Shown piece after piece: positions 17,052 through 25,286 of a DNA stretch of 62,891 nucleotides. Every line of letters starts with the position of its first letter. Positions within the stretch are counted from its first letter, which is position 1. Made by a program: the position numbers and the translations under genes. The notes under the pieces were generated by a model. It worked only from the letters and a program-made list of their open reading frames with translations. It did no database searches and was not told the origin of the DNA. This DNA comes from CAZBWW01 sp964496005 (lineage in GTDB: Bacteria > Patescibacteriota > WWE3 > UBA101185 > UBA10185), in NCBI GenBank assembly GCA_964496005.1, contig CAZBWW010000002.1:1-62891 (forward strand), in the 5' to 3' direction.

Positions 17052-18104
17052 ATGCGTCTACACACCCTAAAACTGACAGATTTTCGCAACCATACCAAAT
17101 TTGAAACGGATTTTCACGGGGAGTCGGCTTTACTGGTAGGGCCAAACGGCAGCGGGAAAAGCAATATTCTTGAGGCTATTCATTTGCTTGCTACAACAAA
17201 ATCTCTTAGGACAACATATGATCGTGAACTAATAAACCACAACGCCGAATTTGCACGCGTTGGAGCAAGCGCCGCCATAGACGACGACCTCACAACCCTG
17301 GAAATGGTTATTACAAAAAGTAAAATAAATAAAAACGCCTCTACCAAAACAGTAAAAATCAATAAAGTTAATAAATCACTGAATGCATTTGCCGGAACCT
17401 TAAATAGTGTACTGTTTACGCCAACGGATATAGAAATTTTGGCAGGTTCTCCATCCTTAAGACGAAAGTACATTGACTCCATATTTTTTCAAATTGATAA
17501 AGACTATAAGCGAACACACTCGCTGTATTCAAAAGCTGTTCGGCAAAGAAATAAGGTGTTGGAAAAAGTACGAGATGGGTTGGCACATGAGGATCAATTA
17601 GCATATTGGGACGAAAAAATACTCGAACTAGGTTCTAACCTTCAAAGAAAAAGAAAAGATTTGTTTTTATTTATGCAAGAGCACATTGGGCACTACACAA
17701 AACTGTTAAACCTGGCGGAAATTGACTACAAGGTTAACTACAACCAAAGCAAACTATCACACGCAAGAATTATAGAACACAGAAATGCTGAAATAGCGTC
17801 TAAAAGTACGCTTATCGGTCCTCATAGAGATGACTTTTCTATAGAATATGACGGATTTGACATTGCCGCATACGGCTCACGCGGGCAACAGAGAACCACA
17901 ATACTGGCCATAAAACTGTGTGAAATCGACTATATTACACAAACAATCCAAAAAAGACCGATTTTGCTGCTTGATGATATATTTTCTGAGCTAGATTCTG
18001 AGCACAGAGAAGCAATAAACAGCATAATAAGCCTGCAACAAACCTTTATAACTACCGCGTTAGATGCAGGTAATAAGATTGAAATAACTACTTTGGCGAG
18101 CTAA
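17052..18104 (+). CDS. recF: DNA replication and repair protein RecF
   Basis: 350 residues from ATG 17052, one base after mutM, so the two form an operon. Walker A GPNGSGKSN at residues 31-39, LTDFRNH near the N terminus, signature YGSRGQQRT and Walker B PILLLDDIFSELD. RecF is an SMC-like ATPase that helps load RecA at single-strand gaps. In frame, the ORF extends upstream into mutM and that start was rejected. Confidence 0.93.
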   Translation: MRLHTLKLTDFRNHTKFETDFHGESALLVGPNGSGKSNILEAIHLLATTKSLRTTYDRELINHNAEFARVGASAAIDDDLTTLEMVITKSKINKNASTKTVKINKVNKSLNAFAGTLNSVLFTPTDIEILAGSPSLRRKYIDSIFFQIDKDYKRTHSLYSKAVRQRNKVLEKVRDGLAHEDQLAYWDEKILELGSNLQRKRKDLFLFMQEHIGHYTKLLNLAEIDYKVNYNQSKLSHARIIEHRNAEIASKSTLIGPHRDDFSIEYDGFDIAAYGSRGQQRTTILAIKLCEIDYITQTIQKRPILLLDDIFSELDSEHREAINSIISLQQTFITTALDAGNKIEITTLAS

Positions 18105-18212
18105 GTTAAGTTAACCAGCACCCTACCATTTGGCTTACCAACAATAATTGCTAAAGATGGTAGTTGAAACTTGCGGGAATTATGCGAGAATTATGTTGTT
18201 AGTTTTAGGTAA

Positions 18213-18237
18213 CAAAAAAGCCCTCAATATGAGAGCT
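18213..18237 (-). terminator. Intrinsic terminator of the 18213-18415 RNA
   Basis: On the reverse strand GCTCTCA pairs with TGAGGGC (7 bp, 3-nt loop) followed by TTTTTT. No protein gene precedes it on this strand, so it most likely ends a non-coding RNA. Confidence 0.75.
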
Positions 18238-18415
18238 TATTTGCACGCCTAACAAGCGCAGGTTGCCTTTGCACAAAGCAAAGATGACCTATCAAGATGG
18301 TATCAATATATCAATGCTCGTTGGTACTGTCAAGTGGTGGAGGTGCCCGGGAATTGCACCCGGAGGCGTTAACTTGATAGGTCGCACCTGCACTTGCCAC
18401 CCCCACCGAGTAGAA
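18213..18415 (-). ncRNA. Structured RNA with intrinsic terminator and competing helices
   Basis: Reading the reverse strand, helix A pairs 18398-18407 with 18336-18345 (10 bp, GGTGGGGGTG/CACCTCCACC). Helix B pairs 18386-18397 with 18252-18263 (12 bp, two G-U). Helix C pairs 18373-18383 with 18286-18296 (11 bp perfect). A crosses B and C, so the RNA is either knotted or has two alternative folds. Inside A sits a CCGGG-TGCAATT-CCCGG arm resembling a tRNA T-arm, followed by CACCTCC-ACCA with a G3-U70-like wobble, as in tRNA-Ala. A CTTTGC/GCAAAG hairpin and a terminator follow. No tmRNA, RNase P or SRP signature was found. Confidence 0.6.
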
Positions 18416-18480
18416 AATAGCACCTACGGCTAGCTATTAATACTAAGCTCTGTCTACTAAAAATAGATGTTAAAGGGAAA

Positions 18481-19455
18481 ATGACGCCAGAATACACAAT
18501 AACAACTCAAACCTTAAAAAATATAGCGATAATTGAGTATTCACGTGCCATTATTGAGTCAACGACTATCCTGCAAAACTGGCAAACACAGCTGGAAACC
18601 GAAGCAAAAGCAAGAACAATAACGTATTCGCTACAACGAGGCGGAATAAATGTTCATTTTGAAGCTGTAAAAAGATATTTAAATAAAATGCCAACCAAAG
18701 TATCACCGGATGTAGCTTCATACGAAAAAGCGTTAAACCAAATTACCGAAATGGCTTTAAAAAAAGACTTTGACCAAAAAGAAATTAGGGAGTTGCACAA
18801 CACTCTTACCGGTAAATTGAATTACCGCAGTAAAACCATCGAAACCTACAAATGGACAACAAACCCGCAGGAAATACTGGCCGAAATGACAGAGCTAATT
18901 GACTGGCATAACAGCCTTGACGCACGAGAAACTCATCCTGTTGTTGCGGCGGCTGTTTTTAAAGCAAAATTTGACCTTATTAGGCCCTTTGAAACGGCAC
19001 ATTCATTGGTGTCGGACTTAGTGACCATTTTAGCTTTAAGATCAAGAGGTTTTGCAATAAACAAATACTATGCGCTTGAAGAATACTTTCTGCAAACGCA
19101 AAAAACTTATGAGCTTACTTTGCAAGATGCGTACGAAAATGACGATTATACAAAATGGATTGATTATTTTACTGATGGGTTTAGCCGCGAAGTGTCAACT
19201 ATTGCCGAAAACATAAAGATTCTGGCTCGTGATACAAAGGTGGCAAAAGCAGCCGGTACAACAAGACTAACCGATAGACAAGAGCGGCTGGTAACATACT
19301 TACAGGACTACGGCATGCTCCAAAACAAAGACTTTCCCGCGCTGTTTCCGGGAATTTCCGAAGATACTGTACTCCGAGAACTAAAAGACCTGATGAAAAA
19401 GGGTATTGTGGTGAAAGCAGGTAAAACTAAATCATCGCGATATGAGTTAACCTAA
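18481..19455 (+). CDS. Fic-fold protein with degenerate active site and winged helix
   Basis: 324 residues. The central Fic-like helical domain is recognisable (LHNTLTG, WHNSLDARETHPVVAAAVFKAKFDLIRPFE). The catalytic HPFxDGNGRxxR reads RPFETAHSLVSDLV: the His is replaced by Arg and the GNGR anion hole is absent, so AMP transfer is unlikely. Residues 255-324 form a winged helix (RLTDRQERLVTYLQ...SRYELT). It may now act as a DNA-binding regulator. The start at ATG 18481 has only a weak AAGGG upstream. Confidence 0.7.
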   Translation: MTPEYTITTQTLKNIAIIEYSRAIIESTTILQNWQTQLETEAKARTITYSLQRGGINVHFEAVKRYLNKMPTKVSPDVASYEKALNQITEMALKKDFDQKEIRELHNTLTGKLNYRSKTIETYKWTTNPQEILAEMTELIDWHNSLDARETHPVVAAAVFKAKFDLIRPFETAHSLVSDLVTILALRSRGFAINKYYALEEYFLQTQKTYELTLQDAYENDDYTKWIDYFTDGFSREVSTIAENIKILARDTKVAKAAGTTRLTDRQERLVTYLQDYGMLQNKDFPALFPGISEDTVLRELKDLMKKGIVVKAGKTKSSRYELT

Positions 19456-19477
19456 TATCAATTTTTATAACTTATAG

Positions 19478-19506
19478 TTGACATTTGCAACTTGTTATCA
19501 TACATT
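19478..19506 (+). promoter_or_regulatory. Consensus promoter for the 19513-19599 small RNA
   Basis: TTGACA (19478-19483), exactly 17 nt, TACATT (19501-19506). No protein gene starts within 150 nt; a terminator follows about 85 nt downstream. Confidence 0.7.
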
Positions 19507-19512
19507 ATCAGT

Positions 19513-19599
19513 GAAGAGATTGAGACCTCCTTCAAAAGAACGGGGATGATGTGGTGCCTTATGGCTCTTCTTACCACACCACCCCGTTCACTTTTTTTT
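19513..19599 (+). ncRNA. Candidate small RNA with anti-Shine-Dalgarno-like motif
   Basis: It begins just after a consensus promoter. The 5' part is unpaired and contains ACCTCCTT (19525-19532), matching the 16S anti-Shine-Dalgarno core. A terminator hairpin (GAACGGGG 19538-19545 with CCCCGTTC 19582-19589, plus an inner GTGGT/ACCAC stem) ends in eight T. A 19-codon ORF (MMWCLM...) lies in the hairpin but has no ribosome site. It probably pairs with mRNAs that have strong SD sites; this is inferred. Confidence 0.65.
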
Positions 19600-19666
19600 A
19601 CTTAACCCCAACTACGCCATAACGTTAATTTGATGCTCAATACTGCAATACTGCTATAATAACCAC

Positions 19667-21559
19667 ATGAAATTTTCCCACTTCGCATCGTATCTTCAAA
19701 AAACAGAAAACACCTCAAAAAGGCTGGAAATAACCAAAATTCTCGCTGAACTAATTGAAAACCTCGAAACAAACGAAACTGACCTTGCCATTTACATGTC
19801 ACTTGGTTACCTGCAAGCACCCTTTGAAAGTAAAAAGTTTAATATTGCGGACAAAATGATGATTAAGGCTATCGCAACGGCATATAAAGTAGAAATAGCA
19901 GAAGTTGAAAAGCTATTTGGCGAAAAAGGAGATTTAGGCGATGTGTGCGAGACCATACGTACGCTCAACAATGCAAATACAAAGGTTAAAAATGCAAATG
20001 GTCTAACAATTACCCAAACACACGAGAAACTCATGGAAATAGCACAATTTGAAGGGTCCGGATCGCAGGACAAAAAAATTGGCTATACCGCACAATTATT
20101 GGCAGAGACAGACCCGCTATCCGCAAAATACATTGCACGTATCGTTTTAAACACAACCCGACTTGGGTTTACCGAATTAACTGTTATAGACGCGCTGGTT
20201 CAAAATTTGCTAGACGAATCGGGTAAAGGCAGTATCGCAAACAAAACTGCGCAACAGAAACAAAATACCAAGGATTTACGCACCAAAATTGAGGGCACTT
20301 ATAATATCCACCCCGATATCGGTCTAATAGTAAAAAAAATAAAACAAAAAGGACTGAAAGGAATTGATGACATCACAATTGAAGTTGGAGTTCCAATAAA
20401 AGCTCAAAAACCGCAAAGAATATCCTCAATTCAAGAAATAATAGAAAAAATGCACCATGTTTGGGCAGAATATAAATTTGACGGCACCAGAGTACAACTC
20501 CATTTAGACAGGAATAGAGTTGTCGAAACTTCTGAGCTTGAACAAAAAAATCTGTTCGAAAACGAACTAACAGACAGTGAAAATCAAGACTCAAAATCCG
20601 GTCATGGCGCAAAAACCCGTACTTTCATCAAAACCTATACTCGAAACCTTGAAGAAACCAGCTACCAATATCCGGACCTGGTTGAAGCCGCAAATCTTCA
20701 AATTACAGCACAAAGCGTCATTTTAGACGGTGAAGCCGTAGGATATGACAAAGTAAGCGGGGAATTCCTTCCTTTTCAGGAAATTATGCAGCGCAAACGA
20801 AAGCATGATGTACAAGAAATGGCGAAAGAAGTCCCATTAAAATATTTTGTGTTTGATATTTTGTACTTAGATGGCAAAACACTTACGCATGAACCGTTAA
20901 CAACAAGGCGTGAAGTACTAAAATCTAAAATAAAAGACGGAAATGTCATTGTTGTAGACGAGCATCTTGAAACCGAGTCCGTAGAAGAACTGAGCAACTA
21001 TTTTGAAATTGCGAGAGAAAAAGGGCTAGAAGGCTTAATTGTTAAAAAACCCGATGCTCCCTACATGGCAGGAGCGAGGGCATTTACCTGGGTAAAATAT
21101 AAAGTTGCGGATGACGAATTGCTTGACGATACAGTAGATTGCGTTGTTTTAGGCTATTATTTTGGCAAAGGTGTGCGAACACAATTTGGAATCGGTGGTT
21201 TTTTGGTCGGTGTTTATGACGAAAACTCACAAACCTTTAAAACATTAACAAAAGTAGGAACAGGTCTAAAAGATGAGGATTGGGTGTATTTAAAGAAAGA
21301 AGCCGATAAACTGATTATCGACAAAAAACCCGCAAATGTTGAACTTGATAAAAGATACACGCCTGATGTGTGGGTACAACCAAAAATTGTAGTTGAATTA
21401 GGCGGGGACGAAATTAGTAAATCAGATTCGCATACTGCTAACTTTGCGCTTAGGTTCCCGCGGTTAATAAAATTTAGAACTGATAAAAAACCTGAAGACG
21501 CGACAACTGTGAAAGAGATTTCCGACTTGCATAAGATGCAAAAAAGAGCGTATATTTAG
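19667..21559 (+). CDS. ATP-dependent DNA ligase, archaeal type
   Basis: 630 residues. N-terminal all-helical DNA-binding domain (residues 1-220). The adenylation domain has motif I AEYKFDGTRVQ with the catalytic Lys near residue 268, motif III around LDGEAVGYD, motif IV EGLIVKK and motif V WVKYK. The OB domain is at the C terminus (VVLGYYFGKG). This is the LigI-like form common in archaea and some CPR lineages, unlike bacterial NAD-dependent LigA. TATAAT ends 6 nt before ATG. It seals nicks in replication or repair. Confidence 0.93.
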   Translation: MKFSHFASYLQKTENTSKRLEITKILAELIENLETNETDLAIYMSLGYLQAPFESKKFNIADKMMIKAIATAYKVEIAEVEKLFGEKGDLGDVCETIRTLNNANTKVKNANGLTITQTHEKLMEIAQFEGSGSQDKKIGYTAQLLAETDPLSAKYIARIVLNTTRLGFTELTVIDALVQNLLDESGKGSIANKTAQQKQNTKDLRTKIEGTYNIHPDIGLIVKKIKQKGLKGIDDITIEVGVPIKAQKPQRISSIQEIIEKMHHVWAEYKFDGTRVQLHLDRNRVVETSELEQKNLFENELTDSENQDSKSGHGAKTRTFIKTYTRNLEETSYQYPDLVEAANLQITAQSVILDGEAVGYDKVSGEFLPFQEIMQRKRKHDVQEMAKEVPLKYFVFDILYLDGKTLTHEPLTTRREVLKSKIKDGNVIVVDEHLETESVEELSNYFEIAREKGLEGLIVKKPDAPYMAGARAFTWVKYKVADDELLDDTVDCVVLGYYFGKGVRTQFGIGGFLVGVYDENSQTFKTLTKVGTGLKDEDWVYLKKEADKLIIDKKPANVELDKRYTPDVWVQPKIVVELGGDEISKSDSHTANFALRFPRLIKFRTDKKPEDATTVKEISDLHKMQKRAYI

Positions 21560-21603
21560 CTGTAAGTACAAAAGTATTAAATTTAAAGAAATAAGTAATT
21601 ATT

Positions 21604-21969
21604 ATGACCGATACAGCACCGGAAACAAAATCCGAGAAACCATATAATTTAGAGCCAAATGTTGAGGCTGCCCTATCATATGCAATCGCCCCGCTTACCG
21701 GGTTTGCGGTATATGCATTAGAAAAAAATAATAGTTTTGTTCGATTTCATGCCATGCAGTCTATAGTATTTGGTATTGCGGTTTTTATCGGTTGGGTTGT
21801 TTTGACTTTTTTGGCGTCAATTACATTAGGTATTTTAAGTTTGTTAATGCCGTTTTTTGGTTTGGCGGTATTTGGTGTCTGGTTGTTTTTAATGTGGAAA
21901 GCCTACAATAATCAGGAGTACGAACTTCCAATGTTAGGCGGTATTGCACGAAAACAGCTCACCAAATAA
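21604..21969 (+). CDS. DUF4870 (Tic20-like) membrane protein
   Basis: 121 residues, three membrane helices. NVEAALSYAIAPLTGFAVYA followed by VRFHAMQSIVF is the DUF4870 signature, and a short cytoplasmic tail follows. Function unknown. No clear SD or -10 at the start. Confidence 0.75.
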   Translation: MTDTAPETKSEKPYNLEPNVEAALSYAIAPLTGFAVYALEKNNSFVRFHAMQSIVFGIAVFIGWVVLTFLASITLGILSLLMPFFGLAVFGVWLFLMWKAYNNQEYELPMLGGIARKQLTK

Positions 21970-22019
21970 GTCAAATTGATCTGCTCAAAAATAAATTAAA
22001 TTTTAGTTAGTGTGCTAAC

Positions 22020-22325
22020 GTGGCTGATATAAAAAGTATCTTTGATATCCTTAAAAACAAAAGTATTACCGGTGATCCGAAAAACAAATACGAATTTCAA
22101 GCATATGGCAACAGACTTGCCGATGAGTTAAATGATGCAAAACACCGAACACTATATATAAAACTTGCAAAAGAAGAAGACCGCGCTTTGCTGGAAGGTG
22201 CGCGTGAATACGCTTTGGCAGCAGAAAAGGCTACTACAAAAGGTAAGTTGTTTATGTGGAAGCTTGGCCAATTAAAAGATGCCAAAAAAGTGGCGCAAGA
22301 ACCATTGAACACAGACACAAAGTAG
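22020..22325 (+). CDS. Small soluble helical protein, unknown
   Basis: 101 residues, GTG start. Rich in Lys, Ala and Leu with no membrane helix. The C-terminal half reads GKLFMWKLGQLKDAKK. I do not recognise a family. It is placed tightly between two membrane-protein genes. Confidence 0.65.
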   Translation: MADIKSIFDILKNKSITGDPKNKYEFQAYGNRLADELNDAKHRTLYIKLAKEEDRALLEGAREYALAAEKATTKGKLFMWKLGQLKDAKKVAQEPLNTDTK

Positions 22326-22340
22326 CCTAAAATATACTAA

Positions 22341-22886
22341 ATGCTTAAAAAAATTATTTCCGTATATAAAATTCCTTTGTTACTATCACTCACACTATTT
22401 GTTGTCTTAATTGCACTAAACGTAACCCGTGAACCATTGCTCATAGCCGCCACTCTAATTGGGTGTTTAATAGGCATGTTTGTGCTAGACGCTGACTACT
22501 TTTTGCAAGCGTACATACTTGAACCCGAACAGGATTTTTCAAAAACTTTTAGGGGGTTTGTTGAACATAAAGATTTCGGGTCACTCGTTAATCACATTTA
22601 CTATCACAAAAATGAAGTAAAGGAACGTACTCTAAACAGCGCGTTATTCCAAATCATTTTTAGTGCATTAACCGTTTTGGTTCTATCGTCCAGCGGCAAC
22701 ACATTAATTAAAGCTACCGCAATGTCTGTGTTTGTAAATACACTCTACCGTATGATAGAGATGTATTTTGAAGGAACAATTAACGACTGGTTTTGGTCTT
22801 TAAAACTGCCGAAGACCCGAAATACTTTTTATTTATACTCGGTCATTATGCTCGCTGTTTTTGTCTTCTGTCTTACTCTATACTAA
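22341..22886 (+). CDS. Integral membrane protein, unknown
   Basis: 181 residues with about five membrane helices and a cytoplasmic loop (LEPEQDFSKTFRGFVEHKDF). No known family. It is 6 nt upstream of lgt, so probably co-transcribed with it. Confidence 0.65.
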   Translation: MLKKIISVYKIPLLLSLTLFVVLIALNVTREPLLIAATLIGCLIGMFVLDADYFLQAYILEPEQDFSKTFRGFVEHKDFGSLVNHIYYHKNEVKERTLNSALFQIIFSALTVLVLSSSGNTLIKATAMSVFVNTLYRMIEMYFEGTINDWFWSLKLPKTRNTFYLYSVIMLAVFVFCLTLY

Positions 22887-22892
22887 TTTCGT

Positions 22893-23546
22893 ATGTCATC
22901 TTATGGTCTGCTTATTGTCTCCGGAATAATAGCTGCAACTTTAGTTGCTGAAAAGTTAACCAAAAAAAGGGGTAAAAATCCTGATTTGTTATGGGGCGCT
23001 GTCCTATGTGGAGTGTTTTGTGGAGTGATTGGCGCACGGTTATACCACGTATTACATTTATGGAACTATTATGGAACAAATCCAATAAAAATTTTGGCAG
23101 TTTGGCAGGGCGGACTGGGAATTTACGGCGGGATATTATTTGGACTAATTGGCGCCGGTCTATACCTAAAACACAAAAACGAAAAGGTTTTAGAGTGGGC
23201 CGATATTGGTGGGGTAGCTATGCCGCTTGGACAGGCAATTGGCCGCTTGGGAAATTATGTTAATGGTGAACTTTTGCCATACGCTTTGTATGAACTGGCC
23301 GCAAACCTAGCGTTATTTGCAGTTTTGCTTGGGTTGTATTTTACTAAACGAGTTAATTTAGCGTCTGGAACACTTTTTTTTGTGTATTTGGGCGGGTATG
23401 GAACCATTAGACTGTTGTTGGAATCGACCAGACCTGAGGTATGGAAAATCTTTGGAGTGAGCGTGGCGCAGGGCATTTCGGTTGTGTTAATTGTGGTCGC
23501 GCTAACCGGTAGTGCGTGGTTGAATTTGGGAAAAAAAGGGGCATAA
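22893..23546 (+). CDS. lgt: Prolipoprotein diacylglyceryl transferase Lgt
   Basis: 217 residues, shorter than the usual 260-290. It moves diacylglycerol to the lipobox Cys of prelipoproteins at the membrane. WQGGLGIYGGILFGLIGA and GQAIGRLGNYVNGE carry the conserved Arg, Asn and Gly residues. About seven helices. The shortening falls in periplasmic loops. rpiB follows, with its own -10 box overlapping the lgt stop. Confidence 0.88.
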   Translation: MSSYGLLIVSGIIAATLVAEKLTKKRGKNPDLLWGAVLCGVFCGVIGARLYHVLHLWNYYGTNPIKILAVWQGGLGIYGGILFGLIGAGLYLKHKNEKVLEWADIGGVAMPLGQAIGRLGNYVNGELLPYALYELAANLALFAVLLGLYFTKRVNLASGTLFFVYLGGYGTIRLLLESTRPEVWKIFGVSVAQGISVVLIVVALTGSAWLNLGKKGA

Positions 23547-23553
23547 TTTGACT

Positions 23554-24006
23554 ATGCTTTATATTGCCGCAGATCATGGAGGGTTTGAGTTAAAACAAAA
23601 ATTAATTGCTTATCTTACCTCCCAAAACATTGCAGTTAAAGATCTGGGAGCACACGACTTAAATTCAACCGACGATTATCCTGATTTTGTTGTGCCATTA
23701 GTAAAAAATGTACTTGCCGACATTGAAAATGGGATGGACAGCAAAGGCATAGTAATTTGCCGGAATGGGGTTGGCGTAAGCATGCACGCAAATAAATTTG
23801 CTGGGATTAGGTGCGCGTTGTCATGGAACCCCAAACACGCGAAAAGTGCGCGCAAAGACGATAATGCAAATGTGCTGGCGTTAGGTGCAGATTATTTGGA
23901 CGATCAACAAGCACAGGAAATTGTGCACACTTGGCTTGATACCACTTTTGAGCAAGAAGAGCGGCATATGCGTCGATTACAAAAAATTGATGCTACTATA
24001 AGTTAG
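23554..24006 (+). CDS. rpiB: RpiB/LacAB-family sugar-phosphate isomerase
   Basis: 150 residues from ATG 23554, preferred over TTG 23548 because CATAAT ends 6 nt before it. It interconverts ribose 5-phosphate and ribulose 5-phosphate. ADHGGFELK near the N terminus and GIVICRNGVGVSMHANKFAG hold the catalytic Cys, but the usual C-G-T/S-G reads C-R-N-G. It sits with an Rpe-like gene, fitting pentose phosphate metabolism. Confidence 0.85.
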   Translation: MLYIAADHGGFELKQKLIAYLTSQNIAVKDLGAHDLNSTDDYPDFVVPLVKNVLADIENGMDSKGIVICRNGVGVSMHANKFAGIRCALSWNPKHAKSARKDDNANVLALGADYLDDQQAQEIVHTWLDTTFEQEERHMRRLQKIDATIS

Positions 24007-24025
24007 CGGAAGTGAGGGTAAAAAA

Positions 24026-24682
24026 ATGATTATTCCCACTATTTTGGAACAAGACTTTAAAGAAGTAAAAAGGAAAATTGCCCTGGCGGAAACATTTGCG
24101 AGTGTTATTCAGGTTGACATTGCCGACGGTCAACTGGTAGACGGCAAAACTTTTTTGGACGTAAATTTGTTAAACACTATTACTACACCTGCCGAGCTTG
24201 AACTTGATCTCATGGTTGAGAATCCGCTGATGTATATTACGAAAAAACTAAATAATGTTGTTAAGGTGTGCGCAAATGTTACAACGGTCCAATACACCTC
24301 TGATTTTATTAAACTGGCTAGAAAACACGTGTACGCAGTTGGGTTGGCAGTAAACCCGGAAACACCTGTGAGTAAACTAGAAGATTATTTGCGTGAGCTA
24401 GATTATGTGCAGTTTTTGACTGTTGAACCCGGCGCCCAAGGCAGACCGCTGGAAAAAGAAGTACTGACAAAAGCAAAAGAATTTAAAAAAGATCATCCAC
24501 ATATGCGCGTACAGCTTGATGGCGGCATAAAAGAAGAAAATCTGGCAGATGTACTAAAAATTACTGGGGCAGATAATTTTACGGTAGGGTCTGCGATTTT
24601 TACTGCGGAAAAGCCGGCCGACNNNNNNNNNNAATATGCCCGGTTGCTGAGGATAGAACAAGAAGGTAGAATCACACTATGA
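24026..24682 (+). CDS. rpe: Ribulose-phosphate 3-epimerase-like protein, gap in sequence
   Basis: 218 codons as drawn, with 10 N at 24623-24632 near the C terminus. TIM-barrel of the Rpe family: VIQVDIADGQLV, LDLMVENP, FLTVEPGAQGR, MRVQLDGGI and FTVGSAIF. The two Asp ligands are present (VDIAD, LDGG), but the two His that normally complete the metal site are Gln (VIQVD) and Asp (LELDLMV). Canonical epimerase activity is therefore uncertain. Overlaps the next gene by 4 nt (ATGA). Confidence 0.7.
   Translation: MIIPTILEQDFKEVKRKIALAETFASVIQVDIADGQLVDGKTFLDVNLLNTITTPAELELDLMVENPLMYITKKLNNVVKVCANVTTVQYTSDFIKLARKHVYAVGLAVNPETPVSKLEDYLRELDYVQFLTVEPGAQGRPLEKEVLTKAKEFKKDHPHMRVQLDGGIKEENLADVLKITGADNFTVGSAIFTAEKPADXXXXYARLLRIEQEGRITL
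24623..24632. other. Assembly gap (10 N)
   Basis: A run of ten N inside the rpe-like gene. The real length is unknown. The reading frame on both sides agrees with the drawn length by chance or because few bases are missing. Confidence 1.
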
Positions 24683-25236
24683 GCGACAGAAAAATACAGA
24701 AAATTGCAATTTTGGGTGGCGCATCTGTGCACCCAGATGATCCCGTATTTAAAACCACATATGAAACTGCGAAGCTGTTGGCTGAAAACGGCTATAAAAT
24801 ACTAAACGGTGGCGGCCCCGGAGTAATGCGCGCATCTACAATGGGTGCAAAAGCCGGAGGTGGAAATGTAACGGCTGTTACATATAGACCGTCGGTCAAA
24901 CACAAAAACTTTGAGGGGGTTGATCCTGAAAACAAATTTGACGAGGAAATTGTCACAAAGGATTATTTTGATAGAACTAAAGTCATGCTGCAAAATACCG
25001 ATGTACATGTAGTGTTTAAAGGGGCAACCGGTACAATCAGCGAATTTGGCATGAGCTGGGCAAGCTCGCGGATTCATGAAGGGCACCATAAACCAATTGT
25101 GTTAGTCGGTCATTTCTGGAAACACATTATTGAAGAATTGAAGGGGCACATGATGTTGCGGGAAGGCGAAACTGACTTGATTCATATTTGTGAAACCCCG
25201 CAAGAGGTGTTGGAGTATATTGTGAGTTTGGGGTGA
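24679..25236 (+). CDS. LOG-family (TIGR00725-like) Rossmann protein
   Basis: 185 residues. IAILGGASV and LNGGGPGVMRASTMGAKAGGG fit the lysine-decarboxylase-like/LOG fold. The usual PGGxGTxxE motif reads GATGTISEFGMSW, keeping the Gly-Thr and Glu. Related proteins cleave cytokinin-type or purine nucleoside 5'-monophosphates; the substrate here is unknown. It starts within the rpe stop codon. Confidence 0.75.
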   Translation: MSDRKIQKIAILGGASVHPDDPVFKTTYETAKLLAENGYKILNGGGPGVMRASTMGAKAGGGNVTAVTYRPSVKHKNFEGVDPENKFDEEIVTKDYFDRTKVMLQNTDVHVVFKGATGTISEFGMSWASSRIHEGHHKPIVLVGHFWKHIIEELKGHMMLREGETDLIHICETPQEVLEYIVSLG

Positions 25237-25237
25237 G

Positions 25238-25286
25238 AAAAAAGCCCGGCGAAAGTGGTTCCAAAAGAATGGTTCCAGTGCCGGGC
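25238..25286 (-). terminator. Intrinsic terminator of the 25238-25785 RNA
   Basis: GCCCGGC (25244-25250) pairs with GCCGGGC (25280-25286). On the reverse strand TTTTTT follows directly. The loop contains the direct repeat TGGTTCCA twice. It may also serve the forward LOG gene, but the forward U-tract is 8 nt away. Confidence 0.7.

Noticed and set aside
18336..18407. tRNA-Ala or tmRNA gene
   Set aside because: Only an acceptor-like helix, a T-arm and CCA are present. D-arm, anticodon arm, tag frame and the TTCGAC block are missing.
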